From positions 277,395,533 through 277,459,532 of the forward strand of contig CM042689.1 of the NCBI GenBank assembly GCA_023614405.1: a stretch of 64,000 bases of DNA, read 5' to 3'. This document shows positions 33,970 to 44,397 of this stretch, piece after piece. The position numbers and the translations under genes are program-made. Every line of letters begins with the position of its first letter. Within the stretch, counting starts at the first letter, position 1. This stretch comes from Avena insularis (lineage: Eukaryota > Streptophyta > Magnoliopsida > Poales > Poaceae). The notes below the pieces were generated by a model. The model ran no database searches. It saw only the letters and a program-made list of their open reading frames with translations, and was not told the origin of the DNA.

Positions 33970-35439
33970 TGATGACCCACAAGTATAGGGGGTGTACCGC
34001 AGTACTTTCGATAAATAGGAGTGTCAATCCCAACGAGGAGCAGAAGGTGTTGAACAGTGGTATGGAGCAGGAAATATCTGTAAATACTTAGCAAATGGAT
34101 TTTTAGTGGTTTCCTAATGAGGCAACAAAACAAAGAGCAAGTAACAAAGAACAAACGCAGCAAGTGGCCCAATCCTTTCTTAGCAAAGGACAAGCCAGTG
34201 AAAATACTTATAAGGACCAAATGTTCTCGAGGACACATGGGAATTCTGTTAAGTGCTTTCGCTTCAAATAGCTGAGTACTCTTCTTTGGTGTTGTAAGTG
34301 TTGTGTGGGTGAACCTGTGCTAATGTACCGACCGTACTTGTACTAATACATACTTGTGATTAAACCTCCTGCAAACATCCGTAACTAGAGGAAAGTAATT
34401 AAGATATAAATCTAACCACAACCTTAAACTCTGAGATCATACGCTCCCTTATGCAAAGGTGTCCTAATAGGGGTTCAGGTTTCTGTCACTCCGGCAATCC
34501 CACAATTAGTAGCCAAATACACAATGCATTCCCCTAAGCCCATAAATGGTGAAGTGTCATGTAGTCGACATTCACATGACATCACTAGAAGAATAGCACC
34601 ACAACTTAAATACTAAACCATTGAATAATAACTCAACACATATCCACTAATAACAACATGACTTCTCCCTTGTCCTCAAGAACTAAACGAACTACTCACA
34701 AGACATCATATGGATCAAGATCAAAGATGATATAGTAATGGATAACAATCTGAACATAAATAATAATCCAATGGTTCCACTCACAAGCATCAACTACAAT
34801 AGTAATTAACACCGAGAAAGTTTCTCCTAAGAACTAAAGCAATATCCAACACAATTGTTACAGCGGGACAGAGTGGTGATGATGGTGCTGGTGGAGATGA
34901 TGGTTTGGATGATGATGATGATCCCGATGAAGCCTAGCTTGATGACGGTGTTGATGGCGATGATCTCCCCTCTTCGGAGAGATCTTTCTCTCTCAGTGTT
35001 TTCCGCCCCCTAGAGGCGGCGGAAATCTATCTGTGGTCGCCCTCCTGGACTTAGGGTTTCATAGGGAAGATATAGGCGAAGGGGCGGAGCCAGGAGCCGG
35101 GCAGGTGGGCCACACCTGCCCTAGGCACGGGGTCAGGTGGGCCCGTGCCTAGGGGGTGTGGGCCCCCTGTGGCCCCTCTTCGTCCCTCCTTCTGGCTTCC
35201 TTCGTCTTCTGGGAAAATAATATGTTTCCATATTTTTCTGGTATTTTTCTGATCTTCGCGAAATTGCATCAAAACACCCTCTTTTCCATCAGAATCCAGA
35301 TTCCGGCAGTCCATCCTCCAAGAATCATACAACATGCATAAACAGTGGAAAATACATAAGCAATACCTCATAATAAGACAAATATCAATGAATAGAGGTA
35401 AATTGTGATATAGAAAGGTGATGCAAATTGGACGTATCA
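33970..35439 (-). repeat. 5' LTR of element A
   Basis: It is 1,470 bp, matching 6498-7986. Its TATA box has changed to GATATA. Its hairpin (35,120-35,153) has arms CCTAGGCACGGG and CCCGTGCCTAGG, still perfectly paired but different from those in the other LTR. Confidence 0.92.
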
Positions 35440-35676
35440 TCCGTGGAGAGGCTCGTCGGCGAAGTAGTCGACGTACAACAAGAAGTAGACCTCTATCATT
35501 TGCCTCGCCGTGCACTTCCGGAGACCCGGCGCCGAACCACCGCGCTTCGGCTTCGCCATTTGCAGGTACAGCTGGGCGAGGGAGGCGAGGATATCCATGT
35601 GCTCTGCATCTTCAATGACCTCGGCCTTCCCCTCCTCAAACACTATGGCGAGTGTCTGCTCATCGTCGGAGTCCAT
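35440..35676 (-). pseudogene. Harbinger transposase, N-terminal fragment
   Basis: A frame from an ATG at 35,676 encodes an acidic N-terminus (MDSDDEQT), then MAKPKRGGSAPGLRK and VDYFADEPLHG, a layout typical of plant PIF/Harbinger transposase starts (KPRRGGS...YFADxPLH). It is cut at 35,444 by element A. The continuation is at 6492-6241, in the same frame. The upstream flank 35,677-35,810 belongs to the same transposon, up to the insertion of D. Confidence 0.85.
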
Positions 35677-35810
35677 GGCCGAACCGGCAAAATGCCGAAC
35701 ACTTGGTGGGCGTGGTGGTGGGAGCTCGCAGCGAAGCCGTGCTATGGCAATGTTTGGGTGGCGAAAGAGGCGGCGGGTTGGGAGGCGGAGTGGGCGGCGA
35801 CTACGGCGAG

Positions 35811-37373
35811 TGATGGTGCCTAGAAGCGCTTCGTCGGGAAACACCAAGAGCAAGTTATGATGCAGCATAGCAGCAAGTCTTCCCTCAGTAAGAAACTGAG
35901 GTTATCGAACCAGTAGAAGGAAGGAAACGTCTCAAAGGTGTTGCAAGCAACGTGGAAACCTACACAACACAAACTCAAGACTTTGCCCCAACTAACAGTG
36001 AGGTTGTCAATCTCACCGGTTGTTGTAACAAAGGATTAACTGTATGGTGTGGAAGGTGATGATGGTTTGCAGCAAGTAATAGTAACAGTGGAAGATGTAT
36101 CAATGGTAAAGATTGGACCGGAGTCCATAGTTCACTAGAGGTGTTCTCCTTAGATAAATAAACATGGCATGCTGGGTAAACAAATTACAGCAGGGCAATG
36201 GACAGGACTGAGCAAGGCATAACAATGCAATACTAGACAAAAAGATCCTATGAGATTCGATTGGCCAATATAACAATATGCATAGACCGCCATCCAACTG
36301 CATCTATGACTAGAAGTCCACCTTTGGGTTATCATCCGAACCCCCTCCAGTATTAAGTTGCAAGCAACAGACAACTGCTTTAAGCAAAGTGTGTAAGGTA
36401 AACAATCCACTTGTTCCATGAACAAGAGACCGTTGTTTTCTCCCTAGTGGCAACATCACATCTACAATCGTAGAGATTTCTATCACTTCCCTTGATTAAG
36501 TATAGGCATGAACCCACTATCGAGCATAAATACCCCCCCTTGGATTCACTAGCAACTACTTGGACAAGATAGCTACTAACAACGGAGAGCATGCAAGATC
36601 ACAAACAACACAGACATGATAGAATCAATAAGACAAAACCATTAATCAATCTGACATAGTAATCTCAATATCCATCGGATCCCCGCAAACACAACATGCA
36701 TGATTACAAATAGATGAGATCTTGATCATGAACGGAGCTCACAAGATCTAGACATGAAAGAACAAGGAGGAGATACAACCATCTAGATACTACATGGACC
36801 TATAGTACAAGGTGGAACTACTCACGCTTCATATCGGAGGCTGGCATGATGAAGAAGGCCTCCGAGATGATCTCCCCTCCGGCAGGGTGCCGGGAAGAGC
36901 TTCAGATCCCCCCCCCCCGATCTAGGGACGATGGTGGCGGCGGCTACAGACGGTTTCGTGGAATATTGATCGGGTACTTAGGATTTAGGCATTGGGGGCT
37001 TATTATAGGAGAAGAGGCGAGGGTGGAAGGCGGCCAGGGGGCCCACACCCTACCTAGGCGCGAGCCCACCCTAGCCCGCGCCTGGGGGGTGGCCACCGTG
37101 TGACGCCCCTCCGTCTCTCCTCTGGACTCCATGTTCTCCTCGATGAAATATTGACCTTGGCTTTTGTCCTGTCTAATTCCGAGAATGTTTCCTTACTAGC
37201 TTTTCTGGAACCAAAAACAGCAGGAAACAGGAAACTAACACTGTGGCAACTTGTTAATAGGTTAGTACCAGAAAACATATGAAAAGCACCTCAAAGTGTG
37301 GACAAAGCAAAGAAAAGTAGTTACTAAACAAGCATGGAACATCAAAAAGTATAGATATGTTTCCGACGTATCA
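35811..37373 (-). repeat. 3' LTR of element D
   Basis: It is 1,563 bp and the same length as the other LTR. It has a poly-C run at about 36,909-36,919 that is shorter in the partner. Open frames in it are not coding. Confidence 0.93.
37001..37085 (-). promoter_or_regulatory. LTR promoter core of D: hairpin plus TATA box
   Basis: TATTATA lies at 37,001-37,007. An imperfect inverted repeat CCTAGGCGCG...CGCGCCTGGG lies at 37,053-37,085. The gap between them is 46 bases, the same as in the left LTR of A. Confidence 0.5.
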
Positions 37374-37388
37374 AGCATCCCCAAGCTT
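37374..37388 (-). other. Polypurine tract of element D
   Basis: The minus strand reads AAGCTTGGGGATGCT just before the 3' LTR. Exact copies of the 13-base core CATCCCCAAGCTT recur at 39,379-39,391 and 39,438-39,450. Confidence 0.8.
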
Positions 37389-39189
37389 AACTCCTGCTTG
37401 TCCTCGAGTAGGTAAGTGATAAAAAGAATAATTTTTTAGGTGACATGCACCATCAAAACCAAGATCAAACCATTTGCAAGCATTGAAAGCTGGGATCAAA
37501 GAACTCTAAACATGTGCATGAAAGATGGAGTTCTAACAGTAAGACAAAGTAACTATGCATGCAACATGAAAGACTACAAACAAAGATCATGAATAACATG
37601 CATTGAAAAAGTTTTTTTGTTTCACATACAGAAAACATGGCATAGTGGCATTCAGCTTGTCCCTCATAGAGTAGCAAATAGATGCATAGGACACCTTCAA
37701 AGTTCATAAGAGTGACTAGATACAAATAGCACAAGAACAAGCAATATCAACAATATGCACCAATCAATAAGTTTTGGGACACTGCACATAGAACTAAGAA
37801 TGGCAACTATGTTCTCTTCACTGGTGCCTAAAGGTAGAAGGTGGAGACTCAATATAATAGTGGAAGAAAGGCCCTTCATAAAGGAAAGCAGGGATTTCAA
37901 GTTTCAAAAAGAGCTTCCAAAAATTATGGTACTTGTTAGCTTTCAGCCCTCATTGCCCCTATCATAAGCATCTTGAAGTGATTAAGGTTAAAGTGAACAA
38001 ACTATGGAGTATATGCTTGACAAAGTATAAGTTGGCAATATCATGTCCCTTGAATACGAGGGCCGCACCTCATGCTACTCAACTTTAGTCACCTGTAAGT
38101 TCTTGCCATAGTAAGTACATGTGTATCATAGAGAACCACCAACGGGGTACCCCTTGCACATGGTACAGGAGCTTTCCTATAACCAAAATGACAAGGCAAG
38201 CAAACAATGAGCATCTTAGCGATCATTTTATTTGCTATTTGCATAAGTTTTTATTGAGGATGCTTCACATATTGCTCATTATGGTGATGCTGCAAGTTTC
38301 CACCATGATTAGGCATGGCTTAGGCTAGCGGCCCAGGCGTTTCTCTAACACAAAATACATAACTCCATGGACTTACAAGCTCCCTTTTTATTTCACACCG
38401 GTGACATCCATAGACAAAAGAGCATGATATCAACTATGTACAAAGTACAAGTGCAATGTTGAAAACGTTACCCATGAAAACATGGTTCTGCTAATTCTAA
38501 CATATAAGTGCAAGCATATACAACATAGATGATGCAATGGTTAAAGTTTACTAGGGTCAAGGAATGTAAAGTGTGCCATCAAGTTCGTGAGGGCTTTAAT
38601 CACTAAGTTTTCACATAACAAAATACTTTGTAATTGGAAGATAGCTAAAAACAAGAATATACTTGGAATGGTGTAACACACCATGCATAGGAATTTATAG
38701 TGGACACTTTGGAATAACTTGGTTTCTTGGGAGTTGGAAGCATGAGTAGAGCTTAATCATACAAGTGGAGGCTAGCAAAAGACTGGGAGCAACCAACTAA
38801 GAGAGCAATAATGACCATAATCATGCAGAGCGACAAAACATTATCAATCAAAGCATAAAGTGGTACTAAAAGTCAAGGACTAAATGATCATATTGAATAT
38901 GGTGACTTGTTCATAGTCATAAGATGGTGTGAGCATGTGCCAAGTCAACCCAAACAAAACATCAAAGGAGAATACCACAATACTATGCTTTAGTATGCTA
39001 AAACAACACATGATTTCTTCAAGGCATACTAAGCAATCCCAACTGTTTGTAAAAAGTCATGCTAAAGCAATAATCACTAAGCATAAGGTCAAACAACACC
39101 TAGCATGACATTCTAAAGTCTAAATCACAGTCAATGCAAGCTCCTCTTGCACTTTCAAGCAAGAACTTTCTACTCCTTTCCAATATGAA
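37389..39189 (-). other. Non-coding internal part of element D
   Basis: No ORF is supported. Positions 37,940-38,600 match element A on both sides of the B insertion, and at about 38,405-38,415 D reads straight through CATCCATAGACAAAAG, the unfilled version of the B target. Confidence 0.8.
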
Positions 39190-39716
39190 TCAACTTATTT
39201 GAAACAACACAGCGAGAACGGGGGTCCAAACTACTTTATTCAAGCAAACTAAACAAGCTAAGTTAAGCAAACGAAAACTAAGATGTTGCAAGAACAACAC
39301 AACAGTGCATGAGACAATAAAAACGAAGTGTCTAGAAAGACCTGAGCTTTTTATTGATGAAAAAGGGGATGCCTTGGGCATCCCCAAGCTTTGACACTTG
39401 TACTTCTTGGATATTTCTTGGGGTGACACCGGGGTGTCATCCCCAAGCTTGATCTTTTTTCCATTATTCATCTCATTACATCATTCTCTCTCTTCACCTG
39501 AAATTTTTCCTTCATACAAAGCTTCACACAATCTTCATTAGCAACATTAGTATATTCAAAAGATAATAGACCCTTGGGTTTAGCTTTATAACAGAAAAAC
39601 TTTTCACTAAAAACACAAGCTAATATAGCAACTCCTTCAAAAATCTCAATTTCCCAAAAAGAACCCAAAAAGGAATCAATAAGAAGCAAATGAAAATAAT
39701 GGCAGAAATTTGTCAA
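39190..39716 (-). other. Two overlapping small ORFs in element D
   Basis: An 82-codon frame (39,716-39,468) is followed by a 93-codon frame (39,471-39,190) whose ATG overlaps the first stop as ATGA. The first begins MTNFCHYFHLLLID and is partly hydrophobic. The second begins MNNGKKIKLGDDTPVSPQEI and spans the two internal copies of the D polypurine core plus a hairpin (39,419-39,444). I do not recognise either. They may be translated remnants of a longer reading frame rather than real genes. Confidence 0.3.
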
Positions 39717-40081
39717 AACAGACCAGCAGGTAGAAACCTATTTTTTCGAAGACCTTCTGTTGCTCAAATAAAAAAGTATTGAACTAATGAAAGTTAGCTA
39801 ACATACTGGGGGATTTATTCCTAAATTTTCAGCTCAATCTGACTTACAGAGACTCCTCAAAAATTTTAATGGTGGAGGACAGAAATCTGTTTCGAGACAG
39901 CAACTCTCCAAATCTTACTTACCTCTCATTAGAGGTCATTCTTGACACAAAAAGCAAACAAAAAGGATAAGGAGAGGTCATTACTGAATTAATAACTTCC
40001 AAGATTTAAGGAAACTCTTGGGTTATCTCCCAACAAGTACTTTTCTTTAACGCCTTTAAGTTAGGCACAAGAAGCAAGAAA

Positions 40082-40870
40082 TCAAGTATTTTCAAATGAA
40101 GAAGCATTAGCATCAAACCTAGATTTCAAAGGATGAGAAAAAAGCAACTTATCTCTCCTCATAGTGAAGTGTTCAATACCTTTATTTAATGGAAATTGAT
40201 ATTTAATGGTGCCATCTTTCATATCAATGATGGCACCAATAGTTCTAAGAAAAGGTCTTCCCAAAGTAATAGGACAAGATGCATTGTATTCAACATCCAA
40301 AATATAGAAATAAACATGGACATAAGCATTGTTAACCATACTGAGAACATCATTAACACTCCCCATGAGTTTCTTCTTAGCATTATCATTAAGTGGGACA
40401 TCCAAATAACAATCTTCCAAAGGTGGCAAATCAAGCATTTCATAAATCTTCCTAGGCATAATAGAGACACTAGAACCAAGATCACATGAAGCTTTGAGAT
40501 CAAAGTCATTCACTTGCATATTAATAATGGGTTCCCAACTATCTTCTACTTTTCTAGGAATAGAAGCTTTGTGTTTTAACTTCTCTTCCTTAACCTTAAC
40601 AAGAGCATTCGTAATATGTTTGGTGAAAGCAACATGCATATCACTAGCATCAGGACTTCTAGCAAGTTTTTGCAGGAACAAAATCACTTCGGAAATATTG
40701 CAACCATCAAGATCAAAATCAAACTTAGCATCACTAGTAGTAGACTCATTAGGCTTAGGCATTGTTGGAGGAGGAATAGGGACTTCTTGTGGTTTAGTGG
40801 CATCCATTTTGGTGATGGTGCACACACTATTCTTTCTATCAATTTCATCCTCCCTTTCCTACTTAGCATG
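40082..40870 (-). pseudogene. Element D protease part of gag-pro
   Basis: The frame holds a retroviral-type aspartic protease: active site CDLGSSVSIMP, then LGRPFLRTIGAIIDM. The usual D(S/T/L)GAS has Ser in place of Ala, which is common in this plant group. An in-frame TAG at about 40,861, in the join HAK*ERE, separates it from gag upstream. The frame ends at 40,082, and no reverse transcriptase follows. Confidence 0.85.
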
Positions 40871-42075
40871 AAGTTGGGCTAACAGTCTAACATTTTCATC
40901 AATAGTAACTTGTATGGCATGAGTGGCAGCAAAGGTACTTTCCATAGTTTCAGGTTTAGCAGCCATTTTATTAATCAAGGAGGACTGTGCTTCAGACAAA
41001 GAGGAAAAAAATTCTCAATAGTTAAAATATTTTCCTCCACAGTCTTGTTGAAAGTGGTTTGTTTACTAATAAAGTCTTTAAGCATGACTTCAAGTTCAGA
41101 GGGGGCACTTCTAGAATTGTTGTAGGAGTTTCCATAGGTATTTCCATTATTAGGATAATAAGGCCTATAATTGTTGTTACCACCAAAATTATTCCTATAG
41201 GCATTGTTGTTGAAATTGTTGTTTCTAATGAAGTTCACATCAACTTTCTCCTCTTGAGAAACCAAAGAGGCTAAGGGAACATTATTTGGATCTAAAGGAG
41301 CTTTCCCATTAACAAGCATAGCCATAATAACATCAATCTTATCACTCAAAGAAGAGGTTTCTTCAATAGAATTTACCTTCTTACCATGTGGATCTCTCTC
41401 AGTGTGCCATTTAGAATAATTAACCATCATATTATCAAGGAGTTTTGTTGCAGCACCCAAAGTGATGGTCATAAAGGTACCTCCAGCAGCTGAATCCAAC
41501 AGGTTTCTTGAAGAGAAGTTCAAACCTGCATAAAAAGTCTGGATAATCATCCAAGCAGTAAGTCCATGAGTGGGACAATTCTTAACCAAAGATTTCATTC
41601 TTTCCCAAGCTTGAGCAACATGTTCATTATCAAGTTGTTTAAATTTCATAATGTCACTTCTCATAGATATAATCTTAGCAGGAGGGTAGTACTTTCCAAT
41701 AAAAGCATCTTTGCACTTAATCCAAGAATCAATACTATTTCTAGGCAAGGATAGCAACCATTCTTTAGCTTTTCCTCTCAAGAAGAAAGGAAACAACTTG
41801 AGCTTAATAATATCTCCATCTACATCCTTATACTTTTGCATCTCACAAAGTTCAACAAAGCTATTGATATGGGCAGCAACATCATCAGAACTAGCACCAG
41901 AAAATTGCTCTCTCATCACAAGATTCAACAAAGCAGGCTTAATTTCATAAAAGGTAGCATTAGAAGCAGGTGGAGCAACAGGATTTCTAAGGAAATCATT
42001 GTTGTTTGTGCTAGTGAAGTCACACAACTTGGTGTTCTCAGCAAAGTTCATTTTGGCAAAGGTGGAGCAAGCCAA
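40871..42075 (-). pseudogene. Element D gag
   Basis: A long frame starts at an ATG at 42,075. It has the retrotransposon gag core (AHINSFVELCEM, LFPFFLRGKAKEWLLSLP, FIGKYYPPAK, NEHVAQAWERMKSLVKNCP) and an Asn/Tyr-rich C-terminus without a zinc knuckle. Near 41,005 a run of seven A on the plus strand shifts the frame, ending it early. The next frame continues SLSEAQSSLINKM and runs to the TAG at 40,861. The family role is particle assembly. Confidence 0.88.
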
Positions 42076-42265
42076 AAACAGCAGCAGCAGCTAGAGCAGG
42101 AACTATTTATTTTGTGTTTTTCATAAGAGAAATCAAACCAAACTATTTTTTTTTAGTTATTGATAAGAAGAGGCAAACAAAACCAAGCAAAAGAAACTAA
42201 TCAAACTAAAAACAAAGTAAAGAGAAAGGTTGAGGAGGACTCCCCTTGTAAAGACGTCCTTAGCC

Positions 42266-42283
42266 TCCCCCGCAATGGCGCCA
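42266..42283 (-). other. Primer binding site of element D
   Basis: The minus strand reads TGGCGCCATTGCGGGGGA, ten bases from the LTR edge. It is close to the site in A. Confidence 0.82.
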
Positions 42284-42293
42284 GAAAACTTGT

Positions 42294-43856
42294 TGATGGT
42301 GCCTAGAAGCGCTTCGCCGGGAAACCCCAAGAACAAGGTATGATGCAGCACAGCAGCAAGTCTTCCCTCAGTAAGAAACCGAGGTTATCAAACCAGTAGG
42401 AGGAAGGAAACGTCTCAAAGGTGTTGCAAGCAACGTGGAAACTTGCACAACACAAACTCAAGACTTTGCCCCAATTAACTGTGAGGTTGTCAATCTCACC
42501 GGTTCTTGTAATAAAGGATTAACTGTATGGTGTGGAAGGTGATGATGGTTTGCAGCAAGTAAACAGTAACAGTGGAATACGTATCAATGGTAAAGATTGG
42601 ACCGGGGTCCATAGTTCACTAGAGGTGTTCTCCTTAGATAAACAAACATGGCATGCTGGGTAACAAATTACAGCAGAGCAATTGACAGGACTGAGCAAGG
42701 CATAACAATGCAATACTAGACAAAAAGATCCTATGAGATTCGATTGGGCAATACAAAAATATACATAGACCGCCATCCAATTGCATCTATGACTAGAAGT
42801 CCACCTTTGGGTTATCATCCGAACCCCATCCAGTATTAAGTTGCAAGCAACAGACAACTGCTTTAAGCAAAGTGTGTAAGGTAAAAAATACACTTGTTCC
42901 ATGAACAAGAGACCGTTGTTTTCTCCCTAGTGGCAACATCACATCTACAACCATAGAGATTCCTATCACTTACCTTGATTAAGTAGAGGCATGAACCCAC
43001 TATCGAGCATAAATACCCCCTCTTGGAGTCACTAGAAACTACTTGGCCAAGATAGCTACTAACAACAGAGTGCATGCAAGATCACAAACAACACAGACAT
43101 GATAGAATCAATAAGACAAAACCATTAATCAATCTGACATAGTAATCTCAATATCCATCGGATCCCCGCAAACACAACATGCATGATTACAAATAGATGA
43201 GATCTTGATCATGAACGGAGCTCACAAGATCTAGACATGAAAGCACAAGGAGGAGATACAACCATCTAGCTACTACATGGACCCATAGTCTAAGGTGGAA
43301 CTACTCACGCTTCATATTGGAGGCTATCATGATGAAGAAGAAGGCCTCCGGGATGATCTCCCCTTTGGCAGGATGCCGGGAAGAGCTTCATATTCCCCTG
43401 ATCTAGGAACGATGGTGGCGGCGGCTACAGACGGTTTGGTGGAATATTGATCTGGTACTTAGGGTTTAGGCATCGGGGGCTTCTTATAGGATAAGAGGCG
43501 AGGGTGGGAGGCGACCAGGGGGCCCACACCCTGCCCAGGCATGGGCCCACCCTAGCCCGCGCCTGGGGGGTGTGGCCACCCTGTGGCGCCCCTCCTTCTC
43601 TCCTTTGGACTCTGTGTTCTCCTCGATGAAATATTGACTTTGTATTTTGTCCCGTCCAATTCCGAGAATATTTTCTTACTAGCTTTTCTAGAACCAAAAA
43701 TAGCAGAAAACATGCAACTGGCACTGTGGCAACTTGTTAATAGGTTAGTACCAGAAAACATATAAAAAGCACCTCAAAGTGTGGACAAAGCAAATGAAAG
43801 TAGATACTAAACAAGCATGAAACATCAAAAATTATAGATATTTTTCCGACGTATCA
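42294..43856 (-). repeat. 5' LTR of element D
   Basis: It is 1,563 bp, matching 35,811-37,373. It reads TGATACGTCGGAAA... on the minus strand, a start widespread in pooid grass Gypsy elements. Confidence 0.93.
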
Positions 43857-44181
43857 ACGAGCATATCTAGAGGCATGAGCATGTCTCGGCGTGAAGGAGA
43901 TCCGCTGGCAAAGTCATGGCGACAGAGGCGCTGGGAGCTCTTTGTCGTAGTCTGGGCGAGTGGAGTGGGGGAATGGGACTGTCTCGCCGACAGAGCTGGC
44001 CCACGCCCAATTTCGCTCCATCTGGCGTTCCCAGGGCGTTCCCGGGATCCTGGGTATGGCCTAGGAAGCCCGGACCAAAGTTCGTCCGAATACGAACGAA
44101 AAGAGGTTCCTGGGAACGTGACAAGGCTGAATTTCGGCGTTCGGACCTATTTTCGGCGTCCGAACCGGCGTCCTGGGTAGC

Positions 44182-44199
44182 CGAGTGGAGATGCTCTAA
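44182..44199 (-). repeat. Right inverted repeat and TAA duplication of the Harbinger element
   Basis: CGAGTGGAGATGCTC followed by TAA. It pairs with 6059-6076. The 320 bases to its left (from 43,857) are the element's 5' part and hold no ORF. Confidence 0.85.
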
Positions 44200-44397
44200 A
44201 CCCAATTGACCCCTCCCATTTGTTTTTTCCTTTCCATCAAGCATCTTGTTTAACGTGGGCTTTCCCTAAAAAACTTGGGCTAGACTTGTCGTAACATTTT
44301 TTTTAGTTACGGGTGGTATCGGTTGTATTATGTAATTTGGTGGGATGGCAAACCTATCCAAAAAAGTATTGGACCGGAAGAAACACTTCGTCTTTTA
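44200..44397. other. Helitron-like right end, fragment
   Basis: The stretch ending in GACCGGAAGAAACACTTCGT and a TTTTATTATTACTAG run resembles 47,560-47,620 (GAACCGGGAGAAACACTTTG, TTTTATTATTAG). It therefore looks like the end of another family member placed directly before the next one. Confidence 0.4.

Larger units (their letters stand above)
6498..35439 (-). mobile_element. Gypsy-type retrotransposon A, gag-protease only, with nested insertions
   Basis: The LTRs (6498-7986 and 33,970-35,439) start TGATGACCC and end GTATCA on the plus strand, so the element reads TGATACG...ATCA on the minus strand. The 5-bp target duplication TCCGT is perfect at 6493-6497 and 35,440-35,444. The polypurine tract is beside the left LTR and the primer site TGGCGCTGTTGCCGGGGA is at the other end, giving minus orientation. 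Its own body is about 10.5 kb: LTRs plus 7987-9035, 27,186-31,510 and a little more. It codes for gag and protease but no reverse transcriptase, RNase H or integrase, so it must be mobilised by an autonomous partner. Element B interrupts it at 9036-27,180 and a LINE at about 31,514-33,969. Confidence 0.92.
35811..43856 (-). mobile_element. Gypsy-type retrotransposon D, gag-protease only
   Basis: The LTRs 35,811-37,373 and 42,294-43,856 are both 1,563 bp, start TGATGGTGCC and end CGTATCA. The flanks are GCGAG (35,806-35,810) and ACGAG (43,857-43,861), a 5-bp duplication with one mismatch. The primer site TGGCGCCATTGCGGGGGA adjoins the right LTR and the purine tract the left LTR, so it reads on the minus strand. 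Internal sequence resembles A, though the LTRs differ apart from the ends and promoter module. No polymerase is encoded. Confidence 0.92.
6062..44196 (-). mobile_element. PIF/Harbinger transposon split by nested insertions
   Basis: The left end GAGCATCCCTACTCG (6062-6076) and right end CGAGTGGAGATGCTC (44182-44196) are inverted repeats with two mismatches. Both are flanked by TAA (6059-6061 and 44197-44199), the 3-bp target duplication of this superfamily. Only about 1.1 kb belongs to the element itself: 6062-6497, about 35,440-35,810 and about 43,857-44,196. The rest is retrotransposon A (with B, C and a LINE inside) and retrotransposon D. The transposase ORF keeps its N-terminal half but lacks the DDE domain, so this was a non-autonomous deletion derivative before the insertions. 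A subterminal tract of repeated TTCGGCATA/TAGTTCGGC words lies at about 6190-6320. Confidence 0.9.

Noticed and set aside
35428..35860. Plus-strand frames at 35.4-35.9 kb
   Set aside because: The minus strand carries the Harbinger transposase N-terminus; the plus frames are shadows.
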